NCBI GenBank assembly: GCA_027577415.1 | Contig: JANBQS010000007.1 | Span: forward strand, 1-64,000 | DNA length: 64,000 nucleotides | Reading direction: 5' to 3' | From: Coemansia sp. RSA 922 | Lineage: Eukaryota > Kickxellomycota > Kickxellomycetes > Kickxellales > Kickxellaceae | Shown here: piece after piece, positions 17,907-28,559 of the stretch | Layout of the letters: the number at the start of each line of letters is the position of its first letter | Numbering within the stretch: the stretch's first letter is position 1 | Notes under the pieces: generated by a model | The model's input: only the letters and a program-made list of their open reading frames with translations | Databases searched by the model: none | Told to the model about the DNA's origin: nothing | Translations under genes and position numbers: made by a program

Positions 17907-18585
17907 ATGTCTGACGCTAACTACCATTACTTTATGTATGTTGACGAAGTTGAAGATAGGAAAATAAAATTCAAGTGTGTTTTCAAAGCACTCCAAATTA
18001 GTGTTCCCTCCTTTTGTAGGCGTCGTATAGGTATTGGCTATAATGAAGCTGGAGCCAAAATACAAGCTAATGACGGCCATGATTGTGGCCCCTATTACAA
18101 CCAGTTGGATGCTGAAGGAAATAGTTTAACTAACTGGCATATGTTCCATATGATTAAGAAAGATAGGTGCAGGTTCTTTGTACTCTGTAGAGAGTCCCTA
18201 ATTGATAAGGTTAAAGAAGGGCCTCCACTTTCCGAATATATTAACGAAATGAGAGAAGCTGCAAATAATTGCAACAATATATGGATTCCAAAACCACACT
18301 TCCGCATAGTAGAGTTAGCCGAGTAAATAATAGCACCATTATTTTTTCTATAATGACAATAATAATTATAATATATACTTTATAATAAGTACTTGCCTAC
18401 TCTACAGGGATATAGTGATAGTTTACAAAGTAACATGTACTAAGAATATTGGGGGAAGCCCATGTGCCAGCACATCAATACACTTCGAGCATTCCGTAGC
18501 CTTTTGCTTCGAGTCAGAGGTTTCAGGTTTTAAAGCTCGTTGTTTTGAAAGGATAAATACCGCCCTCAAGCAACCGCAAGGCTGA
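17907..18585 (+). CDS. Small orphan protein, MSD-start family, two exons (197 aa)
   Basis: Function unknown; this is the best-preserved member. Exon 1 is 17907-18322 and exon 2 18408-18585, with an 85-nt intron (GTAAAT...CTCTACAG). The first-exon frame alone stops at once in the intron (GAG TAA), giving a false 139-residue product. Splicing in phase 2 restores ELAEDIVIVYKVTCTKN and a 58-residue C-terminal module with five cysteines and FERINTALKQPQG before TGA. Homologous second exons exist downstream of the 14680 and 19408 genes, and the acceptor context is conserved, which supports the model. The first exon has strand-like YHYFMYVDEV at the start, a CGPYYNQLD segment, CRFFVLCRESLID, and a helix before IWIPKPHF. 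No signal peptide, so probably cytosolic or unconventionally secreted. Confidence 0.7.
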
Positions 18586-18996
18586 CGAATCATCTCATTC
18601 GGTATATGATTATGCCTATTCACGGGCATATTGTTAGAAATCAGTTATTGTTGCCTCAACATACTTTATGCCATATATCACTGTCACCGTAGGCTATTGA
18701 GAGAACGTCTAACACCACCAGCTCTTAGAGGTTATTTTTTTAAAGGCAGTCGCAGTTATTGAATTCTTTCCTCAACCACATGCATCCTTGGGCACTTTGC
18801 TAATTAATACAACACCTGTCCGTGAGTGGGCGACAGCGCTCACTATTAGCCACTTTATGTAAAGTGGGGGTCAAGATATTTGGGAGTCGCTTGCATCCAT
18901 CTAACAAATGTATTAGGCGTCGAATATCATGAAAGAACTCTCAGTTGCTTTTACATTCCAAACCCTTCTATTGACCATTCTTAGTATGCCACGGCC
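18586..18996. other. Intergenic region
   Basis: 3' flank of the 17907 gene and start of the flank of the 19408 gene. I see no gene, RNA or repeat other than the motif beginning at 18997. Confidence 0.35.
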
Positions 18997-19150
18997 AAAA
19001 AGGAGAACATTTCCTTCACCGCCATCAAAAGAAAGACTTTAAAGAACGCTCTTTGAATGATGATGTCATTATGACGCAATTCTGCTATTTATAGAACCAC
19101 TAATTGCAAAATAGTCCTTGTGCAAATGTGTTCAAAGTAGCCAGCAGTGT
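18997..19150 (+). repeat. Diverged distal 5' flank upstream of the 19408 gene
   Basis: AAAAAGGAGAACATTTCC continuing TTCACCGCCATCAAAAG matches the block at 12691. Further on, ATTTATAGAACCACTAATTG corresponds to CGTAGAACCACTAATGGCG of the 17907 gene. Homology is weaker than between the 14293 and 17528 copies. Confidence 0.55.
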
Positions 19151-19282
19151 GTTTGTAGTGCTTTTTTCTTTCAACTGCGTCATTGAAGCTGAGCAAATAC
19201 GTCATGCTTGGCTCGCAGTCAGTGGAATTTGCAAGTCACAAATATATTGCTAAAAACACACAGGTGAAGAGCACAATTTCCG

Positions 19283-19305
19283 TTCAACCACATTATAAAA
19301 TGATG
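19283..19305 (+). promoter_or_regulatory. Core promoter of the 19408 gene
   Basis: TTCAACCACATTATAAAATG, about 110 bp before the ATG at 19408, followed by a pyrimidine-rich leader. Member of the same cassette as 13341, 14563 and 17795. Confidence 0.6.
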
Positions 19306-19407
19306 TCGGCGAAGGCTTTCCCTCCATTTTCTTTTCTCTCTTGTCATAGCTCACACCCCTATTTTCTGCCATTTACATAGGAATTATTTGATACTATTCA
19401 AACAAGT

Positions 19408-19791
19408 ATGTCTGACGCAAACTATATACATTTTTTGTATTTTGATGAAACATATCGCTTCAATTCCGCTTTTAAAACACCCCGCAAATATAGATCTTGG
19501 TTATCAGAAGAGCAAATAATAAAAGGATTTAATGATAATCTGCGCATTGACTTAAGCAATAACTACCCCCTTAGTAGCGGCCAGCTTGATGCCAACATGC
19601 AACTAATATATATGTGGGACAATGCCCTACAGAGGCTGCATGGTAGTAGCATATTTTATATTGTTATTAATCTTTCTATACCTGATAATACTGGGGAGAA
19701 ATTTGTTGACAAAGAACTGGCACGCGGGCTGAAAGAAGCTATGTTATCGAGTACCACGATATGGATGCCCAGTCCACCTTTTGGCCAGTAG
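19408..19791 (+). CDS. Small orphan protein, MSD-start family, C-terminus probably lost (127 aa)
   Basis: Function unknown. Starts MSDANYIHFLYFDE, nearly the same as the 17907 gene (MSDANYHYFMYVDE). Other shared points are GQLDANMQLIYMWDNAL, SIFYIVINLSI, and the end LKEAMLSSTTIWMPSPPFG. The frame stops at the point where the 17907 gene has its splice donor. A decayed second exon follows at 19906-20079 but cannot be joined without a frame break. The protein may thus be a naturally shortened form or a gene in decay. Confidence 0.6.
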   Translation: MSDANYIHFLYFDETYRFNSAFKTPRKYRSWLSEEQIIKGFNDNLRIDLSNNYPLSSGQLDANMQLIYMWDNALQRLHGSSIFYIVINLSIPDNTGEKFVDKELARGLKEAMLSSTTIWMPSPPFGQ

Positions 19792-19905
19792 GGATAGTTT
19801 ACAAGATAGTGTAAGTAGCAGATAAAGTACTTACATTATTGTCCCACTTTAGTAGCAATTATTGTCACAATAAATAACTTTACTATAAATATTTCCACTC
19901 TATAG

Positions 19906-20079
19906 GGACAAAATATAAACTAGTATGTACCAACAACACTGGAAAAATACATAGGCCAGTGTACACATATCCTTTATTTATTTCGAATCCTCTAAATGGT
20001 TGGAAAAAAAATAAGTAGGAGGGGTGATGAGGTTGCCAAAGGACAAATAAATTCAAGTCTGAAGCGATTCCCAACCTGA
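19906..20079 (+). pseudogene. Decayed second exon of the 19408 gene
   Basis: Follows a conserved acceptor (CCACTCTATAG). One frame reads YKLVCTNNTGKIHRP, matching YKVTCTKNIGG of the 17907 gene, but it is shifted relative to the exon start, consistent with an 8-nt deletion. A second frame farther on reads QINSSLKRFPT and a TGA, matching RINTALKQPQG and its stop. In between, frames are broken. Confidence 0.55.
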
Positions 20080-20210
20080 CGTGAGCCAGTTGGGCAAAGG
20101 GCCAAGACAAACATAGCTTTTGGCATACTTGCTAACTGCGACCACCCAGCCAAACGGGGGGTTTGAGTATTCAGTGTTGCACTCTGTCTCATTGAATGCT
20201 TCAGTACTTT

Positions 20211-20504
20211 CTATAGCACAACCGATTTGACGGGAATGCGATAATAGCCTTCAAATACCTCAAGCACTTCAGAGTACTTTCCTTTCCCGAACAGTACTCC
20301 TCGTAAGGCCTCTATATTTATGGTGTGAAACAAAATCACCCATCCTGTACTAATTAAACCTCTTTCTATCAAGCACTGAGTTATGTGTTTTTGGAGTACC
20401 TTAACATCCTTGCCAATAAAAGCTTCAGTAAATGGAATTAGGCAAGAATATTTTATTTTCTCTCCTTCGTAGAGATCAATGTATAATTCTGATTGGGCGG
20501 ACAT
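20211..20504 (-). CDS. Small orphan protein, ~95-aa family (97 aa)
   Basis: Function unknown. From the ATG at 20504 the frame starts MSAQSELYIDLYEGEKIKYS, two candidate strands, followed by a helix (DVKVLQKHITQCLIERG), then GWVILFHTINI, a second helix, and a last strand YYRIPVKSV. Length and order fit the ~95-aa group. The frame is open far upstream, but that part is AT-rich and overlaps the promoter, which has CTTTTATATAGTG near 20622 (a TATA-type element on the minus strand) and CGCTGACTGTAGC near 20686 like other members. No signal peptide from this start. Confidence 0.55.
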   Translation of the reverse strand: MSAQSELYIDLYEGEKIKYSCLIPFTEAFIGKDVKVLQKHITQCLIERGLISTGWVILFHTINIEALRGVLFGKGKYSEVLEVFEGYYRIPVKSVVL

Positions 20505-21074
20505 GGCTACTAGTTCCTTAAAAGTTGCTTTTTGTGTGTTTAGAAATAATAGGGATAGTAGTAAAGAAAAAAGAGGAGAGAAAGGGTTTGACACAAAAAA
20601 GAGAGGAGTGCTGGCACTGCTTCTTTTATATAGTGACTTTGGTTTCCAAGGGTTTGTAGTGAAGGGTGGTGTGATTTTTTTCCTTCGCTGACTGTAGCAT
20701 TCTTCCCTGCTAAGTTGCTCTTTTGGCGATTCTTTAAAGGTTGACTGGAGGCATTGGAAGCTTCTAATGGAAGTGTGTATTCCCCCCACCAAATCCACAT
20801 CAGCCTATTTATAGAGCTTTTTTTTTGTTGGGAACTATCCTTTCGGAAAAGAATAGCGAGTTCGTCCCATTAGGAATTTGCCCTACCAGGATTTTTTTTT
20901 TACAAGTTCATCATCATCAGAAGACAATACATGACAATTTGTAACATACAGTGAAGCAAGGTTTATTTCTTCAGCTCTATTAAAGACGAATAAACTCTGT
21001 CCAGCAACAACTATCGTCTAGAAATAAAAATGATATGGTTGGAGGATTCTCAAGGCCTGTTAAGTACTTATTGG

Positions 21075-21371
21075 TCACTTGCGCCTGTGAATAATAACAG
21101 TAGTTCCTTCAACATCCAATTTCTCACGGGTATACCTGCCATCATCTTGAGGGAGTTTTAGATTTTTCTCTAGATATGCTTGACGCTCTTGAGCTAGAAC
21201 CTTATTGTCGATGAAAAACTCCCCAGTAAAGTCCTTGTTAAGTCTCACTGCCTTGGCTATATTCTTCACAAACTCGATCTCACTCATACTTGCAATACCA
21301 CTGATACTTGGAATATGAAAGTACCAAATAGTAGAGTTATCATAATATGCTTCAATACAGATAGATTCCAT
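21075..21371 (-). CDS. Small orphan protein, ~95-aa family (98 aa)
   Basis: Function unknown. Begins MESICIEAYYDNSTIWYFHI, two strand-like segments, followed by a helix (EFVKNIAKAVRLN), GEFFIDNKVL, a helix, and a terminal GTTVIIHRRK. Same general order as the 97-residue genes at 4041 and 20211, without strong identity. Upstream are CACTGACTGTGAGG near 21526 and TAGAATTTAAACG near 21475, consistent with the family's promoter pattern but weaker. Lies on the same strand as GCN2, whose stop is about 380 bp upstream of this start. Confidence 0.55.
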   Translation of the reverse strand: MESICIEAYYDNSTIWYFHIPSISGIASMSEIEFVKNIAKAVRLNKDFTGEFFIDNKVLAQERQAYLEKNLKLPQDDGRYTREKLDVEGTTVIIHRRK

Positions 21372-21747
21372 GTAGGTGTGTTCACAAGAAAAATATGTAG
21401 TTTGTTAAAAGAACTAGTGAAGGATGAGAGAGGTGAAATAAACGAGATGGAGAGAAATGGCTGCTGTCACAATAGAATTTAAACGAACCTTGTCCTATTT
21501 CAGTCAAGAGTAGTGCTTGATTTTCACTGACTGTGAGGTTGCCTTTTTTTTTTTTTCCTTTTTCCCGAAAGTCTCGTGTTTCCGGCTGCTCAGAACAGAG
21601 GAATAGCATGTTTTTTAAAAGAACTTCTTTTGTAGGCTATTTTTTTCCTCTTGCTTCCGTTGACTTGAAAAATTGCAGTCATTCACCCGACGCAATCAGG
21701 GTCTCAGGTTCAATAGAGTGAACAAATATATTTTATAAGCATACAAG

Positions 21748-24700
21748 CTACAATTTGTAAGTAGCAGCACAGTCGCTCTTGGCCGAGTATAACCAGACAT
21801 AAGTACATCCGTCACGTCTATATCTTTCCATATACGATCGCAGCTCCACAATATAAGCACGCTGATGAGCCGAGCACAATTCCATGATACGTTTATAGCC
21901 CGCGTCAGATAGTATACTAGGTTCGCCGCCCAACTTTCGTAATAACTCGTCGCCAAGCTCAAACACCAAGACAGGCGCAGTCTTGGCTTCGCTCATAATA
22001 CGGTTGACGCTGAGGGTGGCGCGCTCAGTCAGTAAGAGTTTCTGCTTGTGTTTAGACCGGTTCAAGTTCTTCGTAGATTGCTGCGGGTTAACAACAACTA
22101 ATTCGAGTCGCCCTGCACCAGAACCAAAGGCGCTGGCACTACTTCCGCTGCTGGGTGGGTTGCCGCCTGTCCCACTGCCGACAATGGATCCGCCAAGACC
22201 CTGTTGTTGCGCGCCGATAATCGCACTCGAACCGTCCTTTGACAAACTGATTGCTCCACCCGATCCCGCAGGTCCGGTTCCCAATTTTGTCGCGGCATGG
22301 CTCATGCTAGTGCCCAAATGCTGACGACCAAGACGTAACGCCGCAGCACTATCAGCCAGCATACCAGCCATCCCAGCTCTAGCATCATGAGTATTCAAAT
22401 CCAAACGATACTGTTCCTGGATATCCATCAACAGCCACTCGCTCAAATTCTCCCGGGGTACTTCGCACTCGACTCTACGCAAAATATTCTTCACCTTGTA
22501 CACGTACTTGGCATCAAGAGACAACAGAGCACTGTTTTTCTCAGCACTAATGTCACGCCGTTTGCTTGCCGCCTTGCGTTTCAATGTCACGATCCAGTTC
22601 ATACCCTGATCACGACAGATATCTACTAGTCGTTCCATTGTCATTTCGGGGTCGTCGTTAAACAAGAAGTCTGTACGTAGGCCGTTCGCCCACAGCTCAC
22701 GCGCCAATGCTATACGCTCTTTCAGCATCGGTTTTGTACCGAACGAGGCAACGACGACGTCACAGCGCTTGCGCGTCCATAGGCCAAAGGTCGGGTGCAA
22801 GGAGGTTTCAGCTGTCTGCAATATCTGCTGTTGGTACCGCGCCATTTCCTGAATAACCAAGTCTAATTGGATCTGGACGCCCACACACACCACATCTCGG
22901 GCAGTACCTAGAACCGCGCTACCAGCCGATAAATTAGTGCCGATCGCAATGCTCCCAGGCGACATCGGCTCATTAGCTACGTCTCCGCCCTTGTTATATA
23001 TCTGCTGCCACACGTCAGTGGAGTGCACTGACCCCAGACGCCGCGCAAACGACATAGACGATAGCTCGCCAACAGTACTACCCGGAACGACCTTTGACTC
23101 TTTAGCAGCTGCGGCTGGGCCAATTTCGGACGCCATGTCGCGCGCCTTACGCTCAGCGCTGGCAGCAGCCAATACCGTGGCATCCACACCGGTCGGTGCA
23201 GCTTCACCAGCATCGCCTTTATCAGGGAGCGAGTAGTTGCCAGCCAAGTGGCGGAACCTCGCCAAAAGCCCGTCGTAGCGTCCGCCGAGTGCCAGAACCT
23301 GGGGATGCTTAGCCTTGGCGGGAGATCGGTCTGTCATAATCTGGAACGTATAGCCACCCTCATAGTACGAGTAATGATGGTTAAACAGCGGCGCATAGAC
23401 AAACGGAATAGCCCTGCCAAAGTGCCTCACAGTAGCTTCGACATACCGTAGCTCATTAAAAGCACGGACCACGTCTTGTACATATTCAGCGCCTCTGACC
23501 GCGTAAACAGTACCTGCCATGCCGCACTCACTGCCGATTCTCGCCAATACCTCGCGCTGCACTGTGTTGAGGTCGCCGCGAATATCCATAAACATCTGTA
23601 GTCGGTCGAGCGACTGCGAATGTAACTTGACACCGGTCGACAAGCTCATGACCTGGATGCGCTGCCTGATCTGGTGCGATTTTTCTTTATACAGGCTGCC
23701 CAGACAAAAACACACATTGCGGACAAACTGCGCTTGTCGCTTCTTGTCCTCCGGTCGAGCATCTCCAGCATAGTCGACAACGCGAATAGATCCGTCAGCT
23801 ACCGTACCGCCACTTTGTCTGCGATCAGTAGCCACCGTCCACTCCGGATGCATAATACCGCAGTATGCCAAGATAGCGTCCAGCACACACATGTGGTTGA
23901 TCATTAGCACTGTCGGCATATTGCGAAACGCCGGCAACTCGTCAAACACCTCACAAGCCACAGAGATTACTTCAGCTGCTGCCACGGCGTGAGCACTGCG
24001 GTTAGTCACAGCATCAAACGACGCCGCAGTGTAGCTAACTGGTTGGCCGCCAACAGCATTGGCAACATAATAACGGTCAAAGCAGTAGCGCTTAATCTCC
24101 GTCATCTTGGTTCTCGCCACATATCGAGCAAACGTCACCGTCTGGTCATACGGTAACTGCACCACATTACCCTTAGGATCCAAGTACAACGCGGGCCTTT
24201 GATACATGTCCAATAGGTCAGTTTTGGGCGTCAGCGCAGGAGTCGTCAGTTCGACGGCGGCATGAGTACGGAAAACGCGAGTCATCAGTTCACGTATACG
24301 GTCAAGAAACACAGTGTTCAGTTGCTCGGCCTGGATATCGTTCGACCGGTAATCGTACGTCGCATCAATATGCTTGTCCGTAGAGAGCGCAAACAGGGAT
24401 TCCAACAGTTTGGCAAAATAAGGCTGTGACGGATTGGCAATAGTCTTGATCGTATCACGGATATACTCGTCCTCCATCTTGGGCGGCATCAAATCGCTCT
24501 CAAGCAGCTCGGCGCTGGACAATCGCGAGCGTGGATTGTGGTCGAGCAAGCGCTTAATAATCTGGTACTGTAGTTGCATCTTCTCGACTGGGAAATCCGG
24601 GGGAAACACAATCTCAGGTCGACGCAGATTGTGCAATACGTTGGCGCGTTCCATGGCTGTGTTTAGCGGGTAGCACATTTCGAAAAATATTATGCCTAGC

Positions 24701-27700
24701 GAGTACATGTCCACTTTCTGGTTATACCGCGTCGCACCGCTACCCTTCGTAGTAACCTCGGGCGCTACATAAGTCGACGTGCCAATATCGGCGGTCATAG
24801 CGTCTTCGGCGCTGCGGTCCAGGCTCACGTGTCTAGAAATAGAGCTGTCGATAGGGGCAAAGCTAGAGGTGGCCAATCCAAAGTCGCCAATTTTAATATC
24901 GCCAGCACCGTCAAGAAAAGTATTGACAGGCTTCAGGTCCCGGTGGATGACACCTCGCTGGTGTATATGGTTAAGGCCATCGAGGATCTGTCCAAACATC
25001 TGCCAGCACTCCTTCTCGTCCATGCCTTCTTTAATAACGTCGTTGAGCGTCTTGTTCTCGCAGTACTCCATCTGAATATAAAGAATCTTTTGCCTTTTGG
25101 GTCGTGCCACTGCCGGTTGCTTACTCTCCTTGCGCCGACCAGACCCAAGTTTACCGCGATTGTAACCCGCATGTTCCCGAACACCGAGCCCCGATGGTGT
25201 CTTTTTTGGAGGCGGGACCTTTTCGCTGACCTCAGACTCGGCTTCCTCGGTAGTCGCGTGTGTGTCATCGGTTAGGTCGGTGCCAAATACGCGCAGAGGT
25301 AGTTCGCGTCGAGGCTTGTATAGAGCAACTGAGCGAGACCGCTCGCGCTTGTTGGACGTGTCAGCGCCGGCTCCCATGGTTCCAAAGCGAATAGCCGAAA
25401 ACACATTGGCACCACGGCCGCTCTTCGAGTGAGCCTGCGCGTCAGTATCGGTCCCCGGACTCAGCGAATCAAGAGCATCGACACCACTGCTATTGGTCGC
25501 TCCATTGCCACTTTCGTCGCCAAAGGATATGAAATGGTTGCTGCTCACCTCGACATCGTCATTGCGGCCACTGTCCGAGTCGCTGTCAGAGCTACTGCTG
25601 CTACTATCAGACTCGAACTCGTTATCATTAGTCGACCACGAAATATGCGATGTCGAGGCGCCAAAGGACGGGAACGACGCATCCACGCCAGATGAGATAC
25701 CTTCGCTTTCTTCCTCGGGAATATCCTCCATCTTCTCTGACACGTCCAGAGTCTCCACCCACGTCGTATAATAGCGGACAACGTTCTGGTGGTGTAGTCG
25801 AGAGAGAGTAGTGACTTCGCGAAAGATCTTTTTATTGCCCTCAGTGTCGCGCGCATCTAGCTTGATCTTTTTAATAGCATAGTACCGCCCGTCGATCTTA
25901 TTTCGTGCCTTTACTACAGAGCCGAATCCACCTTTACCCAGAAACTCTACTTCCTCAAAATCCGTATGGTACCGCGACGCAGACGGCTGCATGAAATGCT
26001 CCACCCCAGCCAAGTCCCCCGGACTGTGCTGATTCGGCCGTCGCGACAATACGGTGGGTGGTTTATTGGCAGCGCCGGGTAAAGGTAAATTGGCTGGGCC
26101 AGCCTCGCCAGCAATGTTCTTTTGCGCAACCGAGAAGAACGGTCTAGTGATAGCAGCATTATCAACAGCATCATTATCGGTCGGTGGCAGTACCTCGGCT
26201 CCGTCGGCGATCCTAGCGGTGCGTTGCATCTCAAAGGTCAAGCCGCGCGACGCGCTGTCCAGCGCTTGGCGATGCATCGAGTGCTCTCCAGCCAAGCCCT
26301 GGTTAAAGAACGGGTCATTAAGCACCTCCATTGCCGTAGGTCTCTGACGATGATCGACAGTAAACATCATGGCCAGCACGCGGTACAAAGCAAACGGCAT
26401 AGCGTCGCGGTTAGCCTCCAGTACCTCAGGCTCGTGCCCATTGGCAACGCCCCGTAATGCATCGAGGCCGAGCACCATTTGCAAGCCCACAACAGCAACG
26501 CACCAAATATCGTTCTTACGACCCATCAGATCAGCCCGCTCCATGACCTCTGGCGCAACACGTAGGTCGTTTCCAACGCCATCGGGAATCGCATCAGACA
26601 AAGGAGTCATGCGATGTAGCTCGATTAGTTCTTCGCGGTAACTAGTGTTGAATAGTTTGGCGACAAACTTGCCCTTCGCCTCCTTTGTCAGCATAATGTT
26701 GCTGGGCATGATACCGCGATGAGTAAACCCGGCGGCGTGCAAGCTGACCAGAGACAGGAGGATCTGCCGCAGGTAGTTGCGAGTCTGTGCTGTGGCAATG
26801 GCTCCGCAGGAATCGAGTACGTCTTCCAGCGTTGACCCGTCGTGTGTCGACAGTGTGTCGCTGAGCACCCATAGGCTGATCCCCGGATTTTGACTTCGCT
26901 CTTCGAGGACCACCATGTGGCAGCCATAGATGGTGACCAGATTTTGGTGGCGGATCTGAGCCAAGTCGGCTATTCGCCCGCGAACACGCTCCAGCTGCCG
27001 CCGACCCTGGTCAGTCAGATAGTGCAGTGACGTAACGGTGAAACACTGCACCGTGAAGCGATCAGAGAGGTGAATGCTGGCGCCAGCCAAGTCTGTCGGA
27101 TAGGCATCGTAGACAGAGCACAGCGGATCCACTACCGCCGACTCCTCCAAGGCCACAGTGGTGAAACGGCCATTGCGCACCATCTGCGGGTCGAGGTAAA
27201 TCGTACTACTGAACTTTAGCAGTTGGATACCCTCAGCCCAACGGCCAGCAACACTGTGTACGGCATCGGCAATGTCGCTCAAGTTCTTCTGGCGCTGCCG
27301 GTCGGACAAAACCTGCTGCTGCTTTTTCTTGAGCTCCTCGTGGATCAGACGCTGCAAATCCTCTTGCTCCGCCGCATACGCCAGTTGTCTTCGTTGTCGT
27401 AACGCTGCTTCGCGCTCCAAGTCGGCGCGGCGTCCGGCGTTCTCTCGCTCGACCATTTGCTGGTGGAAAGAAGGCCGCGCTGCCTGCGCAGCAGAGTTGT
27501 TCGCCGTAATGTATTCGCCCAATAGTATAGCCAGTTCGTATATCATCTCGCTACCAGCCAATGTACTAGCCTCTTGTTTGGCCATAGCAAGGGCGCCGGC
27601 CGCCTGTGCGTCGCTGAGACCGACTCCGCGCTCTATCGATATTTGTGGCACGGTGCGTGGATAAGTTTTTGTCAGTCGTATATGCAAGCCCAATGACACC

Positions 27701-27983
27701 CGGTCCCTGAGCTCTTCATCGGTCGGTCGGATCGTGATAACAAACTCTGGTGTGTCCTGTCGCACATTCCACGCCGTTTTAGTCTCAACCTCCCGATAAT
27801 CGTCCTACAAAATAAAGTAACAAAAAAAAAAAGAGCTAGTCTTTTTTAAGAGCACTGCAATACAAGCTTCAGGTGTTGGACTACGCGTCCCTATTTTAGT
27901 ACAGAGAAAGAATACACTACCATGAATATTGCTTGGAGTGCGGCGAGCTCATTTTGCTGAATTTCCTTCGTTGTGTTGTCCAT
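21748..27983 (-). CDS. GCN2: eIF2alpha kinase Gcn2
   Basis: General-control kinase that phosphorylates eIF2alpha when uncharged tRNA accumulates. Exon 1 is 27983-27921 (21 codons) and exon 2 27804-21748; the 116-nt intron (GTAGTG...TTTGTAG) joins QNELAALQAIFM to DDYREVETKTAW, completing the RWD domain, which binds Gcn1. The spliced protein has 2039 residues, somewhat long for Gcn2. Order: RWD (about 1-130), a basic Gln-rich helix, a pseudokinase (about 265-535) with HRG in place of the catalytic HRD, the kinase (about 635-1130) with GKGGFGSV, HRDLKPVN near residue 974 and GDFGLA, a large Ser/Asp-rich insert between kinase strands as in other Gcn2 proteins, then a histidyl-tRNA-synthetase-like domain (from about 1200) and a C-terminal dimer/ribosome-binding region. 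The coding region is intact, so it is probably active. Confidence 0.95.
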
Positions 27984-28559
27984 TGCGTGATTGAAAATAA
28001 AAAAAAAGGGGCCGTTTAAGGTAGTAGAGACAGGCGTAATTTTCGACAAGGCGTCCGATTCATTCGTAGAAGGAAAGTAAGCGCTAGAGACACTGAGTCA
28101 CGTCCAAGTATGTGGTAACAGTAATAACACAAATGGTGACACATAAAATAGTTGAACAACGTCCTTTGCTAAAGAAAGAGGTGCCCAAAAAAAAAAATAG
28201 ATGGGCCGATCGCCAGATGAATGAAGAAAAATTAGTTGGTGAGCCGCCAACTCGGACACACGTGTTTTGGTGAGCCAATAAGTTTACTCGATGACGTGAC
28301 CAGTAATAAACCAGAGAGGATATGTGCTCATACTCATGCAGATGACCAATGCCGGTCCTGTGAGGAGTTGGACGTGCTGCCATCCAGATCTCGACACAAC
28401 CGGGTCATGTATAGCAAAGATAAAGCTCGGTTTCTAGGATTAAAGTCACGCCCATCGTGTCCAGTAAATACGACAGCCGCTATATATTCAGGCAGGTAAA
28501 TTCAAGCAGCCTTGGGTTTGTGTTGTTGGAATATGTGTTAAATGTTCTTTGTTACTATT
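27984..28559. other. Intergenic region upstream of GCN2
   Basis: GCN2 promoter and flank. I find no uORF-like element that can be distinguished from chance and no gene. A few weakly coding frames near 28236-28499 may belong to the decayed region that follows. Confidence 0.35.
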
